Origin: Betaproteobacteria bacterium
Lineage (GTDB): Bacteria; Pseudomonadota; Gammaproteobacteria; Burkholderiales; SG8-39
Direction: 5' to 3'
NCBI GenBank assembly: GCA_005883675.1
Contig: VBCM01000192.1
Span: forward strand, 1-46,087
DNA length: 46,087 nucleotides
Below are positions 24,293 to 32,025 of the stretch, in pieces; the first letter of the stretch is position 1; the number at the start of each line of letters is the position of its first letter. Under the pieces are notes generated by a model. That model searched no databases. It was not told the origin of the DNA and worked only from the letters and a program-made list of their open reading frames with translations. A program made the position numbers and the translations under genes.

Positions 24293-25558
24293 GACGAGCC
24301 GGGCAACGAGGCCGCGCGGCGCGCGCGGCACGAGCTCGAGCGTGCCGCCGTGCGCCTGCGCGGTGCGCTCGACGATAGCGAGGCCGAGGCCCGAGCCGCC
24401 GACGCCAGAGCGCGAGTCGTCGAGGCGCGTGAACGGCCGCTTCAGGCGCTCGACTTCCTGCGGCGGAATGCCGGGGCCGAGGTCGCGCACCTCGATCGCC
24501 ACTTCCGGGTTGCGCGCGAGGAGCTCGATCTCCACCGGCTCGCCCGCGTAGCGCAGCGCGTTGTCGACGAGGTTCGCCACGGCGCGGCGCACCGCCATGC
24601 GCGCGAAGCGAAACGGCTTGACCGGGTGGTGGACGAGGCGCACGTCTTTTCCGATGCGCGCGTAATGCTCGGCGAGCTCGCCCACGACCTCGGCGATGTC
24701 GTGCTCCTCCTTCTGCTCGTCCGCGCCGCGCGCGAAATCGAGGAACTGGCCGATGATGGCGTCGATCTCGTCGATGTCGGCGATCATCGCGTCGGTGGCG
24801 TGCTCGTCAGCGCCGCTCATCTCGAGCGCAAGGCGCAGGCGCGAGAGCGGCGTGCGCAGGTCGTGCGAGATGCCGGCGAGCACCATGGCGCGCTCGCGCT
24901 CCATCGCTTCGAGGTTGCTCGCCATGCGGTTGAACGCGGTGGCGACCGTGCGCATCTCGCGCGGCCCCTGCTCGGGCAGCGGCTCGTGCGGCTGGCCGCG
25001 CCCTAGGCGCATCGCGGCGCGGCGCATCGCCGCGAGCGGCCGCGCGATGTTGGAGGCGATGAACCAGGCGCCGACGAGCGCGAGCACGATCACCGCGGCG
25101 AGCCAGCCGAGCCACTGCAGGCCGAAGCCCGGCTCGAAGCGCTCGCGCGGCAGCATCACCCAGAACTCGTCCTCGTCGATGAAGAAGCTCACCCAGAAGC
25201 CTTCCTCGCCGTCGCGCGAATAGGCGAAGCGCGTCTCCTCGCGGAGCGCGCCGCGCACCTTTTGCACCACGCGCTCGAGCAGCGCATCCTCGGGCAGCGG
25301 CTCGGTCTTCTCGCTCGCCGTCACCGGATAGACGCGCAGGCCCTCGGTCTCGTTCAGCTCAATCAGGAGCTGGCGGCGCAGCACCGGGTCGGCATTGACG
25401 AGCGCCGCGCGCGTCAGGTTGATGGTGCTCACCGTCTGCTGGGCGAGCTCACGGGAGCGCGGCTCGCGCTCGTAGACCCGGTAGATCTGCAGCGATGCGA
25501 GGAGCGCGGCGACGATGAGCAGCGCGATCAGCAGGAACGCGCGTGCGAAGAGTGTCAC
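24278..25558 (-). CDS. EnvZ-like sensor histidine kinase
   Basis: A 426-aa inner-membrane kinase. Two membrane segments (about 4-24, LFARAFLLIALLIVAALLAS, and about 150-170, WLAAVIVLALVGAWFIASNI) enclose a periplasmic domain of roughly 120 residues; HAMP follows (ARPLAAMRRAAMRLGRGQ). The phospho-acceptor is His232 in ISHDLRTPLSRLRLALEM. The ATPase domain shows NLVDNALRYAGEP (N-box), VRDLGPGIP (G1) and GVGGSGLGLAIVERTAQAHGG (G2). The start is GTG 25558, overlapping the response regulator stop by GTGA, so both are made together. The short sensor and layout resemble EnvZ (osmotic/envelope sensing), but the signal is unknown. Confidence 0.93.
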   Translation of the reverse strand: MTLFARAFLLIALLIVAALLASLQIYRVYEREPRSRELAQQTVSTINLTRAALVNADPVLRRQLLIELNETEGLRVYPVTASEKTEPLPEDALLERVVQKVRGALREETRFAYSRDGEEGFWVSFFIDEDEFWVMLPRERFEPGFGLQWLGWLAAVIVLALVGAWFIASNIARPLAAMRRAAMRLGRGQPHEPLPEQGPREMRTVATAFNRMASNLEAMERERAMVLAGISHDLRTPLSRLRLALEMSGADEHATDAMIADIDEIDAIIGQFLDFARGADEQKEEHDIAEVVGELAEHYARIGKDVRLVHHPVKPFRFARMAVRRAVANLVDNALRYAGEPVEIELLARNPEVAIEVRDLGPGIPPQEVERLKRPFTRLDDSRSGVGGSGLGLAIVERTAQAHGGTLELVPRAPRGLVARLVLPVR

Positions 25559-26283
25559 TTGGCCGACTGGTCGTCCGGCACGAACACGTAGCCGAAGCCC
25601 CACACCGTCTGGATGTGCTTCGGATGGGCCGGATCATCCTCCACGATCTTGCGCAGCCGCGAGATCTGCACGTCGATCGAGCGGTCGAACACCTCGTACT
25701 CGCGCCCGCGCGCGAGCTCCATCAGCTTGTCGCGCGAGAGCGGCTGGCGCGGGTGCTGCACCAGCACCTTGAGCACGGAGAACTCGCCCGTCGTGAGCGG
25801 CACGCTCTTGCCCTCGCGCGTAAGGCTGCGCGTGGCGAGGTTGAACTCGAAGCGCCCGAAGCGGTGCAGCTCCCCGCCTGCGGCCGGCGCCCCCGGCGGG
25901 CCGGCAGGCGCGCGGCGGCGCAGCACGGCGTTGATGCGCGCGAGGAGTTCGCGCGGATTGAAGGGCTTGGGCAGGTAGTCGTCGGCGCCCATCTCCAGCC
26001 CGACGATGCGGTCGACGTCGTCGCCCTTGGCTGTCAGCATGATGATGGCTGGCGAGAGCTGCTGGGAGCGCAGGCGCCGGCAGATGGCGAGGCCGTCCTC
26101 GCCCGGCAGCATGAGATCGAGCACCACGAGGTCGTAGCGCTCTCGGCCGAGCTGCTTGTCCATGCCGCGCGCGTCGGGCACCGCCTTGACGTCGTAGCCT
26201 TCGCCGCTGAGGTACTTCACCAGCAGCTCGCGCAGGCGCTGATCGTCGTCCACCACCAAGATGCGCGTCTTGAGCTCAGCCAT
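25555..26283 (-). CDS. OmpR-like response regulator
   Basis: A 242-aa regulator: receiver domain with acidic pocket VVDDDQRL, phospho-acceptor Asp56 in LVVLDLMLPGEDG, a Thr/Lys pair in MLTAKGD and LPKPFNPREL, and a C-terminal winged helix of the OmpR/PhoB type (TTGEFSVLKVLVQHPRQPLSRD, ISRLRKIVEDDPAHPKHIQTVWGFGYVFV). ATG 26283 begins MAELKTRILVVDDD; a 22-codon upstream extension is unlikely. It is the first gene of the pair with the kinase. Two GTTACA/GTAACA elements (26297-26302 and 26343-26348) lie in the 75-nt gap to the divergent small secreted protein and are candidate autoregulatory sites. Confidence 0.94.
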   Translation of the reverse strand: MAELKTRILVVDDDQRLRELLVKYLSGEGYDVKAVPDARGMDKQLGRERYDLVVLDLMLPGEDGLAICRRLRSQQLSPAIIMLTAKGDDVDRIVGLEMGADDYLPKPFNPRELLARINAVLRRRAPAGPPGAPAAGGELHRFGRFEFNLATRSLTREGKSVPLTTGEFSVLKVLVQHPRQPLSRDKLMELARGREYEVFDRSIDVQISRLRKIVEDDPAHPKHIQTVWGFGYVFVPDDQSAK

Positions 26284-26358
26284 CGGGCAACGGATTGTTA
26301 CAAAAATTGGACGGCGCGACACCTCTCGGCGCACGCATCCCGGTAACATCGCCAGCGC

Positions 26359-26640
26359 ATGAAACGCTGCGTTGCGTTCCTCCTCGCACTGGTCGTGGCC
26401 TCCGGGCCCGCTTTTGCGCAGCGCGGCGAACGCGATGGGCGTGGCGCCGGCCCGGGCAAGAACCAGGGCATGAGCAAGGACGAGCGCCAGCGTATGCGCG
26501 ACGACATGCGCGAGGTGTACCGGGATAGAGGGGGCGACCGCAACCGCCAGGACCGCCCGCCGCAGCGCCAGCTCTCGCCGCAGGAGCGCGAGAAGCTGCG
26601 CCGCGACATCCAGGACGCCAACAAGAACCTTCGCAAGTAG
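26359..26640 (+). CDS. Small secreted basic/charged protein
   Basis: A 93-aa protein with a clear signal peptide (MKRCVAFLLALVVASGPAFA, cleavage before QRGERD) and a mature part of about 73 residues made almost only of Arg, Asp, Gln, Lys and Gly. One helix-prone block is MSKDERQRMRDDMREVYRDR and another LSPQEREKLRRDIQDANKNL, so it may be a soluble helical periplasmic protein similar in character to small stress proteins of the Spy/CpxP type, without proven relation. It diverges from the OmpR-like regulator, which may control it. A dispersed repeat follows the stop directly. Confidence 0.75.
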   Translation: MKRCVAFLLALVVASGPAFAQRGERDGRGAGPGKNQGMSKDERQRMRDDMREVYRDRGGDRNRQDRPPQRQLSPQEREKLRRDIQDANKNLRK

Positions 26641-26659
26641 GAATTCGGAGCCAGGGTCG
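26641..26659. repeat. Second copy of the 19-bp dispersed repeat
   Basis: GAATTCGGAGCCAGGGTCG is identical to 3847-3865. It occupies nearly the whole 22-nt gap between the stop of the small secreted protein (plus) and the stop of the DMT transporter (minus). Confidence 0.85.
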
Positions 26660-26662
26660 TGA

Positions 26663-27556
26663 TTACTTCGGCCGGGCGGTTGTCTCCCGCCGGAAGAGGT
26701 AAAGCCCGCTCGCGATGACGATGGCGGCGCCGATCCACACCGCTGCCGCCGGCACGTCGCCGAAGACGAGGTAGCCGAAGGCCGCCATGTAGATCACCTG
26801 CTGGTAGAGAAACGGCGCGATGACGCTGGAGGGCGCATAGCGGTGCGCGAGCGCGAGGAGCTGGTGGCCCGCCGCGCCGAACACTCCGAGGAGGCACGCG
26901 ACCGTCCACTCGAGCCAGGTATCGGGCCACTCCCAGCGCGCGAGCGCGAACGGCGTTAGCAGCAGCGCGGCGCCGACGGCAGGCAGGTACTGGATGGTCT
27001 CCGGCGATTCGTACGCCGCGAGGCGCCGGGTCATCAGCATGAAGACGGCATACATCACGGCGTTCGCCAGCGCGGCAAGCATGGCCGGATGAAACTGCGC
27101 GGTGCCGGGCCGCACGATGACCAGCACGCCGGCGAAGCCGACGATGATCGCGACCCAGCGCCCGGCGTCGAGGCGCTCGCCGAGGAAAAGCGCGCTGATC
27201 AGCGCGATCAGGACCGGCGTGGTGAAGAAAATGGACGAAGTGACCGTGAGCTGCAGGTACTGCAGCGCCCAGACGTTGATGCCGGTCATCACGACGAACA
27301 TCAGCCCGCGCACCGCGTGCCAGCGCCAGTAGCGCGTGCGGACGAGCGCCGCGCCGCGCAGTGGCAGGAGCACCGCGCTCGCGACCAGCGCGTGCATTAC
27401 GAAGCGCAGCCACACCACCGTCACCACCGGCATGCTGGCGACGAGCCACTTGGCGCTGCCGTCGAGCAGCGTGAAGAGCAGGTAGCAGACGGAGACGAGG
27501 CCGATGCCAGTCAGCCGGTTGCGCGCGCTGTCGGCGTGCAGCAGGCTCGCGCTCAC
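26663..27556 (-). CDS. EamA/DMT-family transporter
   Basis: A 297-aa inner-membrane protein with ten predicted hydrophobic segments and two EamA halves. The first ends around SIFFTTPVLIALISALFLGERLDAGRWVAIIVGFAGVLVIVRPG in family style (ALFLGERL is the typical motif), and the second repeats it with APFLYQQVIYMAAFGYLVFGDVP. Such proteins export metabolites or amino acids. The start is GTG 27556, overlapping the SDR stop by GTGA; an ORF continuing upstream to 28003 is only the open antisense-like frame over the SDR gene. It closes a seven-gene minus-strand operon, so its cargo may be the product of the upstream enzymes; this is inference. Confidence 0.88.
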   Translation of the reverse strand: MSASLLHADSARNRLTGIGLVSVCYLLFTLLDGSAKWLVASMPVVTVVWLRFVMHALVASAVLLPLRGAALVRTRYWRWHAVRGLMFVVMTGINVWALQYLQLTVTSSIFFTTPVLIALISALFLGERLDAGRWVAIIVGFAGVLVIVRPGTAQFHPAMLAALANAVMYAVFMLMTRRLAAYESPETIQYLPAVGAALLLTPFALARWEWPDTWLEWTVACLLGVFGAAGHQLLALAHRYAPSSVIAPFLYQQVIYMAAFGYLVFGDVPAAAVWIGAAIVIASGLYLFRRETTARPK

Positions 27557-28218
27557 CACGGAATCGGCGAGCCGTCGTGCGACAGGAATTTCCCGCTGTC
27601 CGCTGCCCGCAGGCCGCCGATCACCTTGCGCAAGCCGGCGACGGACGCCTCGGGGGCGAGCGGCGCTGTTGCGCCGCCCATGTCGGTGCGCACCCAGCCG
27701 GGGCTCAGCGCCACCACGATCGCGCCCTTGGAGGCGAGCGTGGCGGCAAGGCCCTTCACCAGCATGTTGAGCGCCGCCTTGCTCGTTGCATAAGGCAGCG
27801 TCATGCCGCTCGCCTCGGCGATCGAGCCGAGGCGGCTCGACATCATCGCGATCACCTTGCGCTCGCCCGCCAGGATGTTCGGCAGCAGCGCCTCCGTGAC
27901 TGCGGCTGCGCCAAGCAGATTCACCCGCAGCACTTCCTCCCACGAGTCGTAATCGAAGCTGCCGAGCGCCATGCCGCGCTTGCCGCTGATCCCGGCATTG
28001 CAAAAGAGCACATCGAGCGCCATGCCGCGCAGCGCGCTCGCGAGCGCGGCGATCTGCTTGCGATCGCTGACGTCGACAATCTGCCGCTCGACGCCGGCGG
28101 GCAGCTTGGCTTGCGCACTGCGCACCGTGCCGATCACGCGCCAGCCGTCGGCAGCGTATTGACGCGCGAGCTCGTAGCCGAGGCCGCGTCCCGCGCCGGT
28201 GATGAGGATCGTGTTCAT
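27553..28218 (-). CDS. Short-chain dehydrogenase/reductase
   Basis: A 221-aa classical SDR. The NAD(P)-binding glycine motif is ITGAGRGLGYELA (about 6-18), followed by CNAGISGKRGMALG, the catalytic Ser in MMSSRLGSI and the YxxxK pair in LPYATSKAALNMLVKGLA, then LSPGWVRTDMGG. The substrate is unknown; the protein is shorter than typical (no long C-terminal lid) but resembles the C-factor/CsgA-like group. It overlaps the O-methyltransferase gene (ATGA) upstream and the transporter (GTGA) downstream. Confidence 0.92.
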   Translation of the reverse strand: MNTILITGAGRGLGYELARQYAADGWRVIGTVRSAQAKLPAGVERQIVDVSDRKQIAALASALRGMALDVLFCNAGISGKRGMALGSFDYDSWEEVLRVNLLGAAAVTEALLPNILAGERKVIAMMSSRLGSIAEASGMTLPYATSKAALNMLVKGLAATLASKGAIVVALSPGWVRTDMGGATAPLAPEASVAGLRKVIGGLRAADSGKFLSHDGSPIPW

Positions 28219-28865
28219 TTCACCACCAGCGCGATGGCGAAGCCGTCGTAGCCCTTGACGCCCACTGTCTGCACCGCGGTCGCGGCGACCCGCGGCTCGG
28301 CCGCGATCAGCTCGTACAGGCGCCGCACGCCCTGCACGGCGGCATCGCGCGAGCGCGCATCGATCACCGCACCGTCACGCACCACGTTGTCGACGATGAT
28401 CAGGCTGCCGGGTCGCGAGAGCTTGAGCGCCCAGCGGAAGTATTCGGCGTTGTTCTGCTTGTCCGCGTCGATGAACGTGAGGTCGAATGGGCGCGCGAGC
28501 TGCGGCAGCGTGTCGAGCGCCTTGCCGACGCGAATCTCGACGCGATCGGCGAGCCTCGCCCGCTCCAGGTTTGCGCGCGCGACGGCGGCGTGCTTCTCCA
28601 GCGCTTCCAGCGTGATGAGCCGCCCGCCGGGGGCGAGGCCGCGCGCGAGCCAGATGGCGCTGTAGCCGCCGAGCGTGCCGATCTCGAGAATGCGTTTCGC
28701 GCCAACCGTGCGCGCGAGGAGCGAGAGCAGCTTGCCGTGCGCGGGCGAGACGCTGATCGCCGGCAGGCCGGCGGCGTCGCTCGCCTCGAGCGCGGCGGCG
28801 AGCGCCGCGTCCGGCTGCACCAGTGTGTCGCTGATGTAGCGGTCGACCTCGTCCCAGCGCTTCAT
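28215..28865 (-). CDS. O-methyltransferase (catechol/caffeoyl-CoA type)
   Basis: A 216-aa class I SAM methyltransferase. SAM-binding: KRILEIGTLGGYSAIWLARGL (about 60-80); substrate/metal part: FDLTFIDADKQNNAEYFRWA with the metal-binding Asp and the IIVDNVVRDGAVID block of the caffeoyl-CoA/catechol family. The expected reaction is O-methylation of a catechol-like or hydroxylated compound. ATG 28865 (MKRWDEVDRYISD) is preferred because it overlaps the preceding stop by ATGA. It may act in sequence with the neighbouring SDR and membrane methyltransferase. Confidence 0.92.
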   Translation of the reverse strand: MKRWDEVDRYISDTLVQPDAALAAALEASDAAGLPAISVSPAHGKLLSLLARTVGAKRILEIGTLGGYSAIWLARGLAPGGRLITLEALEKHAAVARANLERARLADRVEIRVGKALDTLPQLARPFDLTFIDADKQNNAEYFRWALKLSRPGSLIIVDNVVRDGAVIDARSRDAAVQGVRRLYELIAAEPRVAATAVQTVGVKGYDGFAIALVVK

Positions 28866-29488
28866 TGGCCGTTCCACTTGCCGATGCCCGGCACCAGCCG
28901 CCCGACGCGCTGCGCATAGGTCCGATACTGGGCGCCATAGGTGCGCGAGAGATATGCCTCTTCGGCGGCGATCTGCAGTCGCGTGCCGACGTAGGCGCCC
29001 GCGAGCAGCGCTAACGAGAGCAATGTCGGGATCAACAGCGTGTAGCCCGCGACGATGATGAGTAGCGCGAGGAAGATCGGATTGCGCGAGCGCCCGTAGA
29101 GGCCGCTCGTCACGAGCCCCGGCTTCGCCGCTTCATCTATCCCGATGCGCCACGACGCGCCAAGCTCGAGCTGCGCGGTGACGAGCAGCACCAGGCCAGT
29201 GAGCATGAGCAGCGCGCCGAGGCCGAGCCGCAGCCCGGCCGGGGCGCGGCGATCTGCTTGCGCGAGCAGCAGCGATTCCGGTGCGAGCGCGGCAACGAGC
29301 GATTGCGCGAGCAGCAGGGCGAAGAGCGCCACGGCGAAGGCGTCGCGCAAGTGCTGTGCCGGACCGCTCGCGCGGAACAGCAGGATGCCGTATGCGCCGT
29401 AGCGGCGCCGCTGCAGCCACGGGCGCCAGCCGAAGGCAACCACGAGCGTCGCGAGCACTCCGGCGAGCGGCAGGAAGCGCGGGATCAA
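28862..29488 (-). CDS. Isoprenylcysteine/phospholipid methyltransferase-like membrane protein
   Basis: A 208-aa membrane protein with five or more hydrophobic segments and the ICMT/PEMT core VTSGLYGRSRNPIFLALL (about 133-150), then EEAYLSRTYGAQYRTYAQRVGRLVP. Compared with the other member at 4442-4945 it has a longer N-terminal membrane region. No ATG fits; TTG at 29488 is the closest start that follows the upstream gene, and the upstream reading to 29599 lies in the shadow of the histidine phosphatase gene. The start is therefore uncertain, although the family assignment is not. Confidence 0.8.
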   Translation of the reverse strand: MIPRFLPLAGVLATLVVAFGWRPWLQRRRYGAYGILLFRASGPAQHLRDAFAVALFALLLAQSLVAALAPESLLLAQADRRAPAGLRLGLGALLMLTGLVLLVTAQLELGASWRIGIDEAAKPGLVTSGLYGRSRNPIFLALLIIVAGYTLLIPTLLSLALLAGAYVGTRLQIAAEEAYLSRTYGAQYRTYAQRVGRLVPGIGKWNGQ

Positions 29489-29492
29489 GCCG

Positions 29493-29981
29493 CTAGTAGC
29501 GCAGGCGCATGAATGCGGGCGCGTCCTCGGGGCGCGGCACCACGACGAAGAGGTTGCCGTAGTCCGGCGCCTCGATCTTGATGTCGGCCGGATGGCCAAG
29601 TGCCCCGAGCAGTCCCGGCAGCGTGTCCGTGTGGCCGACGAGCAGCACCGTCTCGCGCGCGTGGTTGGCGCGCAGACGCGCGACCAGTTCCTTCGGATCG
29701 CCCTTCGGCAGGACGGTTGGCTCCTTGCCGATGGCGCGCGCCAGCGGTTCCGCGGTCTTTTGCGTGCGCACGAAGTCCGTGACGTAAATCGCGCCGATGC
29801 TCGCGTCCTTCAGCATGGCGGCGAGTCGTTCGGCGCGCGCTTCACCCGCCTCCGAGAGCGGCAGGTGTTTGGGCTCGGCCATCGCCGCGCCCTGCAACTC
29901 CGCATGGCGGACGAGCAGCACCGCTTGCTGTGCGTAGACCGGAAACGTAAACGCGACAATCGCAATGACGAGTGCTTTCAT
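29493..29981 (-). CDS. Secreted histidine phosphatase (SixA/phosphoglycerate-mutase-like)
   Basis: A 162-aa protein with a signal peptide (MKALVIAIVAFTFPVYA) and a histidine phosphatase fold. The nucleophile is in LLVRHAELQG (R-H-A), with Arg in YVTDFVRTQKTAEPLARAIG and the second His in VLLVGHTDTLPGLLGALG. Substrate range is wide in this family (phosphoproteins, sugar or nucleotide phosphates); its periplasmic location argues for a small molecule. AGGAG sits 4-10 nt before the ATG. It follows the broken dehydrogenase by 11 nt and precedes the membrane methyltransferase. Confidence 0.88.
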   Translation of the reverse strand: MKALVIAIVAFTFPVYAQQAVLLVRHAELQGAAMAEPKHLPLSEAGEARAERLAAMLKDASIGAIYVTDFVRTQKTAEPLARAIGKEPTVLPKGDPKELVARLRANHARETVLLVGHTDTLPGLLGALGHPADIKIEAPDYGNLFVVVPRPEDAPAFMRLRY

Positions 29982-29991
29982 GAGGTCTCCT

Positions 29992-30925
29992 TTAAAGCGC
30001 GGCGAGCACCGCCTGCGTGACGTCGCGCGTACGCGCGTTGCCGCCGAGGTCCGGCGTGAAGATCTTCTGCGCCGTCACTTTTTCGATCGCGCGCATGATG
30101 CGCGCCGCCGCGCGCGCTTCGCCCAGGTGCTCGAGCATGAGCGACGCGGTCCAGAACGTGGCGATCGGATTGGCGACGCCCTTGCCGGTGATGTCGAAGG
30201 CCGAGCCGTGGATCGGCTCGAACATCGACGGGAATTTGCGCTCCGGATTGAGATTCGCGGTCGGCGCAATGCCGAGCGAGCCGGACAATGCGGCCGCCAA
30301 GTCCGAGAGAATGTCCGCGTGGAGGTTGGAGGCGACCACGCTGTCGATGGCCGCGGGGTTGAGTACCATGCGCGTCGTCATTGCATCGACCAGCACCCGG
30401 TCGGTCTTGACGTCGGGGAAATCCTTTGCCACGGCGTAGAAGATCTCGTCCCACAGCACCATGCCATGGCGCGAGGTCGCAGTGGAGGTGTCGACCTTCA
30501 CGCGCAGTGGCGTCGAGCGCATTCACCGCTTCGCCTTCGGTGTTCTCGCGCACGATGACCCAGTCGATTTGCGCGCCGTTCTTAAGCGGCGACGGCACGC
30601 CGGGGAGCACGCGCGCCGGCCGCACGTTCGCGTACTGGTCGTAGCCCTGGCAGATCGGCAGGCGCAGGCCCCAGAGCGAGACATGGTCGGGCACGTCGGG
30701 CGCGCCCACGGCGCCGAAGAAGATCGCATCAAAGCTCTTCAGCCGCTCGAGGCCGCCGTCGGGAATGTATTGCCCGGTTTCGAGGTAGCGCTTGGAGCTC
30801 CAGTCGAAGTGCGTGAATTCGAGCTGGAAGCCATCGGCCGCGCGCTCGAGCACCTCGATGCCCGCGGGGATTACCTCGTCGCCGATGCCATCGCCGGGAA
30901 TCGCGGCGATGCGGTACGTTTTCAC
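29992..30925 (-). pseudogene. Second tartrate/malate-type dehydrogenase, broken
   Basis: The N-terminal half reads from GTG 30925 (MKTYRIAAIPGDGIGDEVIPAG; FDAIFFGAVGAPDVPDH; VIVRENTEGE) in one frame. The C-terminal half (HGMVLWDEIFYAVAKDFPDVKTD; VASNLHADILSDL; FEPIHGSAFDITGKG; ending VTQAVLAAL at 29992) continues in another. Around 30,480-30,545 only about 58 nt connect ENTEGE to the RHGM motif, whereas roughly 50-55 codons are expected, so about 100 nt are missing and the frame is lost. The intact paralogue lies immediately upstream (GTGA overlap). The intact enzymes oxidise and decarboxylate D-malate or tartrate with NAD. Decay or a sequencing/assembly error are both possible. Confidence 0.85.
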
Positions 30926-32001
30926 GCCGGCACTTTGGATTGCGCGCGAACGGCCTCGGCAACGGCGGCGCCGACTTCAGCGGTGCTCGCCTTGGCCTTC
31001 ATGTCGGGCGTGTGTGGCCCTTCGAGGATGACGCGCTCGACCGCCCGCACGACGTCCGCGGCGGCGGCGCGGTGGCCGAGGTGCTCGAGCATCAGCGCGC
31101 CCGACCAGATAGTGGCAAGCGGATTGGCGATCCTGCGTCCCGCAATATCGGGCGCCGAACCGTGCACCGGCTCGAAGATCGACGGCGCCGTGCGCTCGGG
31201 ATTGATATTGCCCGAGGCCGCGATGCCGATCGTGCCGGCGGTGGCCGGGCCGAGGTCGGAAATGATGTCGCCGAAGAGATTCGACGCCACGATGACATCG
31301 AAGCGATCGGGATTCAGCACCATCTGAATGGTGAGGCCGTCGATGTGGTACTGGTCGGTGCGCACGTCGGGGTAGTTCTTCGCCATGAGCGCGAAGCGCT
31401 CGTCCCAGTACGGCATGGTGATGGAGATGCCGTTCGACTTGGTCGCAGACGTCACATGCTTCTTCCTCGTGCGCGCGAGCTCGAACGCGTATTTCATGAT
31501 GCGGTCGGTCGCCTTGCGGGAGAACGTCGCGAGCTGGGTTACCACTTCGCGCTCGGTGCCTTCGTACATGCGGCCGCCGACGTTGCCGTATTCGCCCTCG
31601 GTGTTCTCGCGGATCACGACGTAGTCGATGTCGCCGGGCTTGCGGCCGGCGAGCGGGCAGGGCATGCCTTCGAAAAGGCGCACCGGCCGCAGGTTCACGT
31701 AGAGATCGAACCAGCGGCGGAAGTTGATGAGCAGTCCCCACACGGCGATGTGGTCGGGGACCAGCGCCGGGTTCCCCACCGCGCCGAAGTACACGGCGTC
31801 GAAAAGGCGCAGCGTATCGGCCGCGTCGTCGGGACACATTTTGCCGTGCGCCTTGTACCAGTCGCAGCTCCACGGGAATTCCTTCCACGCGAACTTGATC
31901 CCGTGCCGCGCGCCGGCCGCCTCGAGCACGCGCACGCCTTCGGGGATCACTTCACGACCGATGCCGTCGCCGGGGATGACTGCGATGCGATGTTCTTTCA
32001 T
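30922..32001 (-). CDS. Tartrate/D-malate dehydrogenase family (isopropylmalate dehydrogenase-like)
   Basis: A 359-aa decarboxylating dehydrogenase close in pattern to the E. coli DmlA/YeaU and TtuC group: KEHRIAVIPGDGIGREVIPEG, YFGAVGNPALVPDHIAVWG, VVIRENTEGEYGNVGGRMYEG, KHVTSATKSNGISITMPYWDE, VASNLFGDIISDLGPA and SIFEPVHGSAPDIAGR. The catalytic Arg/Lys/Asp framework is present, as is the ENTEGEY block of 2-hydroxyacid decarboxylating enzymes. ATG 32001 is the start. It leads the minus-strand operon and diverges from tsaB across only 24 nt. The substrate (tartrate, D-malate or isopropylmalate-like acid) cannot be fixed from sequence. Confidence 0.92.
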   Translation of the reverse strand: MKEHRIAVIPGDGIGREVIPEGVRVLEAAGARHGIKFAWKEFPWSCDWYKAHGKMCPDDAADTLRLFDAVYFGAVGNPALVPDHIAVWGLLINFRRWFDLYVNLRPVRLFEGMPCPLAGRKPGDIDYVVIRENTEGEYGNVGGRMYEGTEREVVTQLATFSRKATDRIMKYAFELARTRKKHVTSATKSNGISITMPYWDERFALMAKNYPDVRTDQYHIDGLTIQMVLNPDRFDVIVASNLFGDIISDLGPATAGTIGIAASGNINPERTAPSIFEPVHGSAPDIAGRRIANPLATIWSGALMLEHLGHRAAAADVVRAVERVILEGPHTPDMKAKASTAEVGAAVAEAVRAQSKVPA

Positions 32002-32025
32002 GGCGGGCAGTATATAGAATCGGCC
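32002..32025. promoter_or_regulatory. 24-nt divergent promoter between the dehydrogenase operon and tsaB
   Basis: GCAGTATATAGAATCGG holds a minus-strand TATACT (32014-32009) and plus-strand TATATA/TAGAAT (32011-32020). With normal spacing, start sites fall at about 32002 and 32023-32027, next to the ATG codons at 32001 and 32026, so little or no leader is left on either side. -35 matches are weak. Confidence 0.5.

Noticed and set aside
4442-29488. The two ICMT-like genes as recent duplicates
   Set aside because: They share only the short family core and differ in length and N-terminal membrane region.
30940-32025. 362-codon extension upstream of TsaB
   Set aside because: It is the reverse-strand shadow of the dehydrogenase gene; TsaB starts at 32026.
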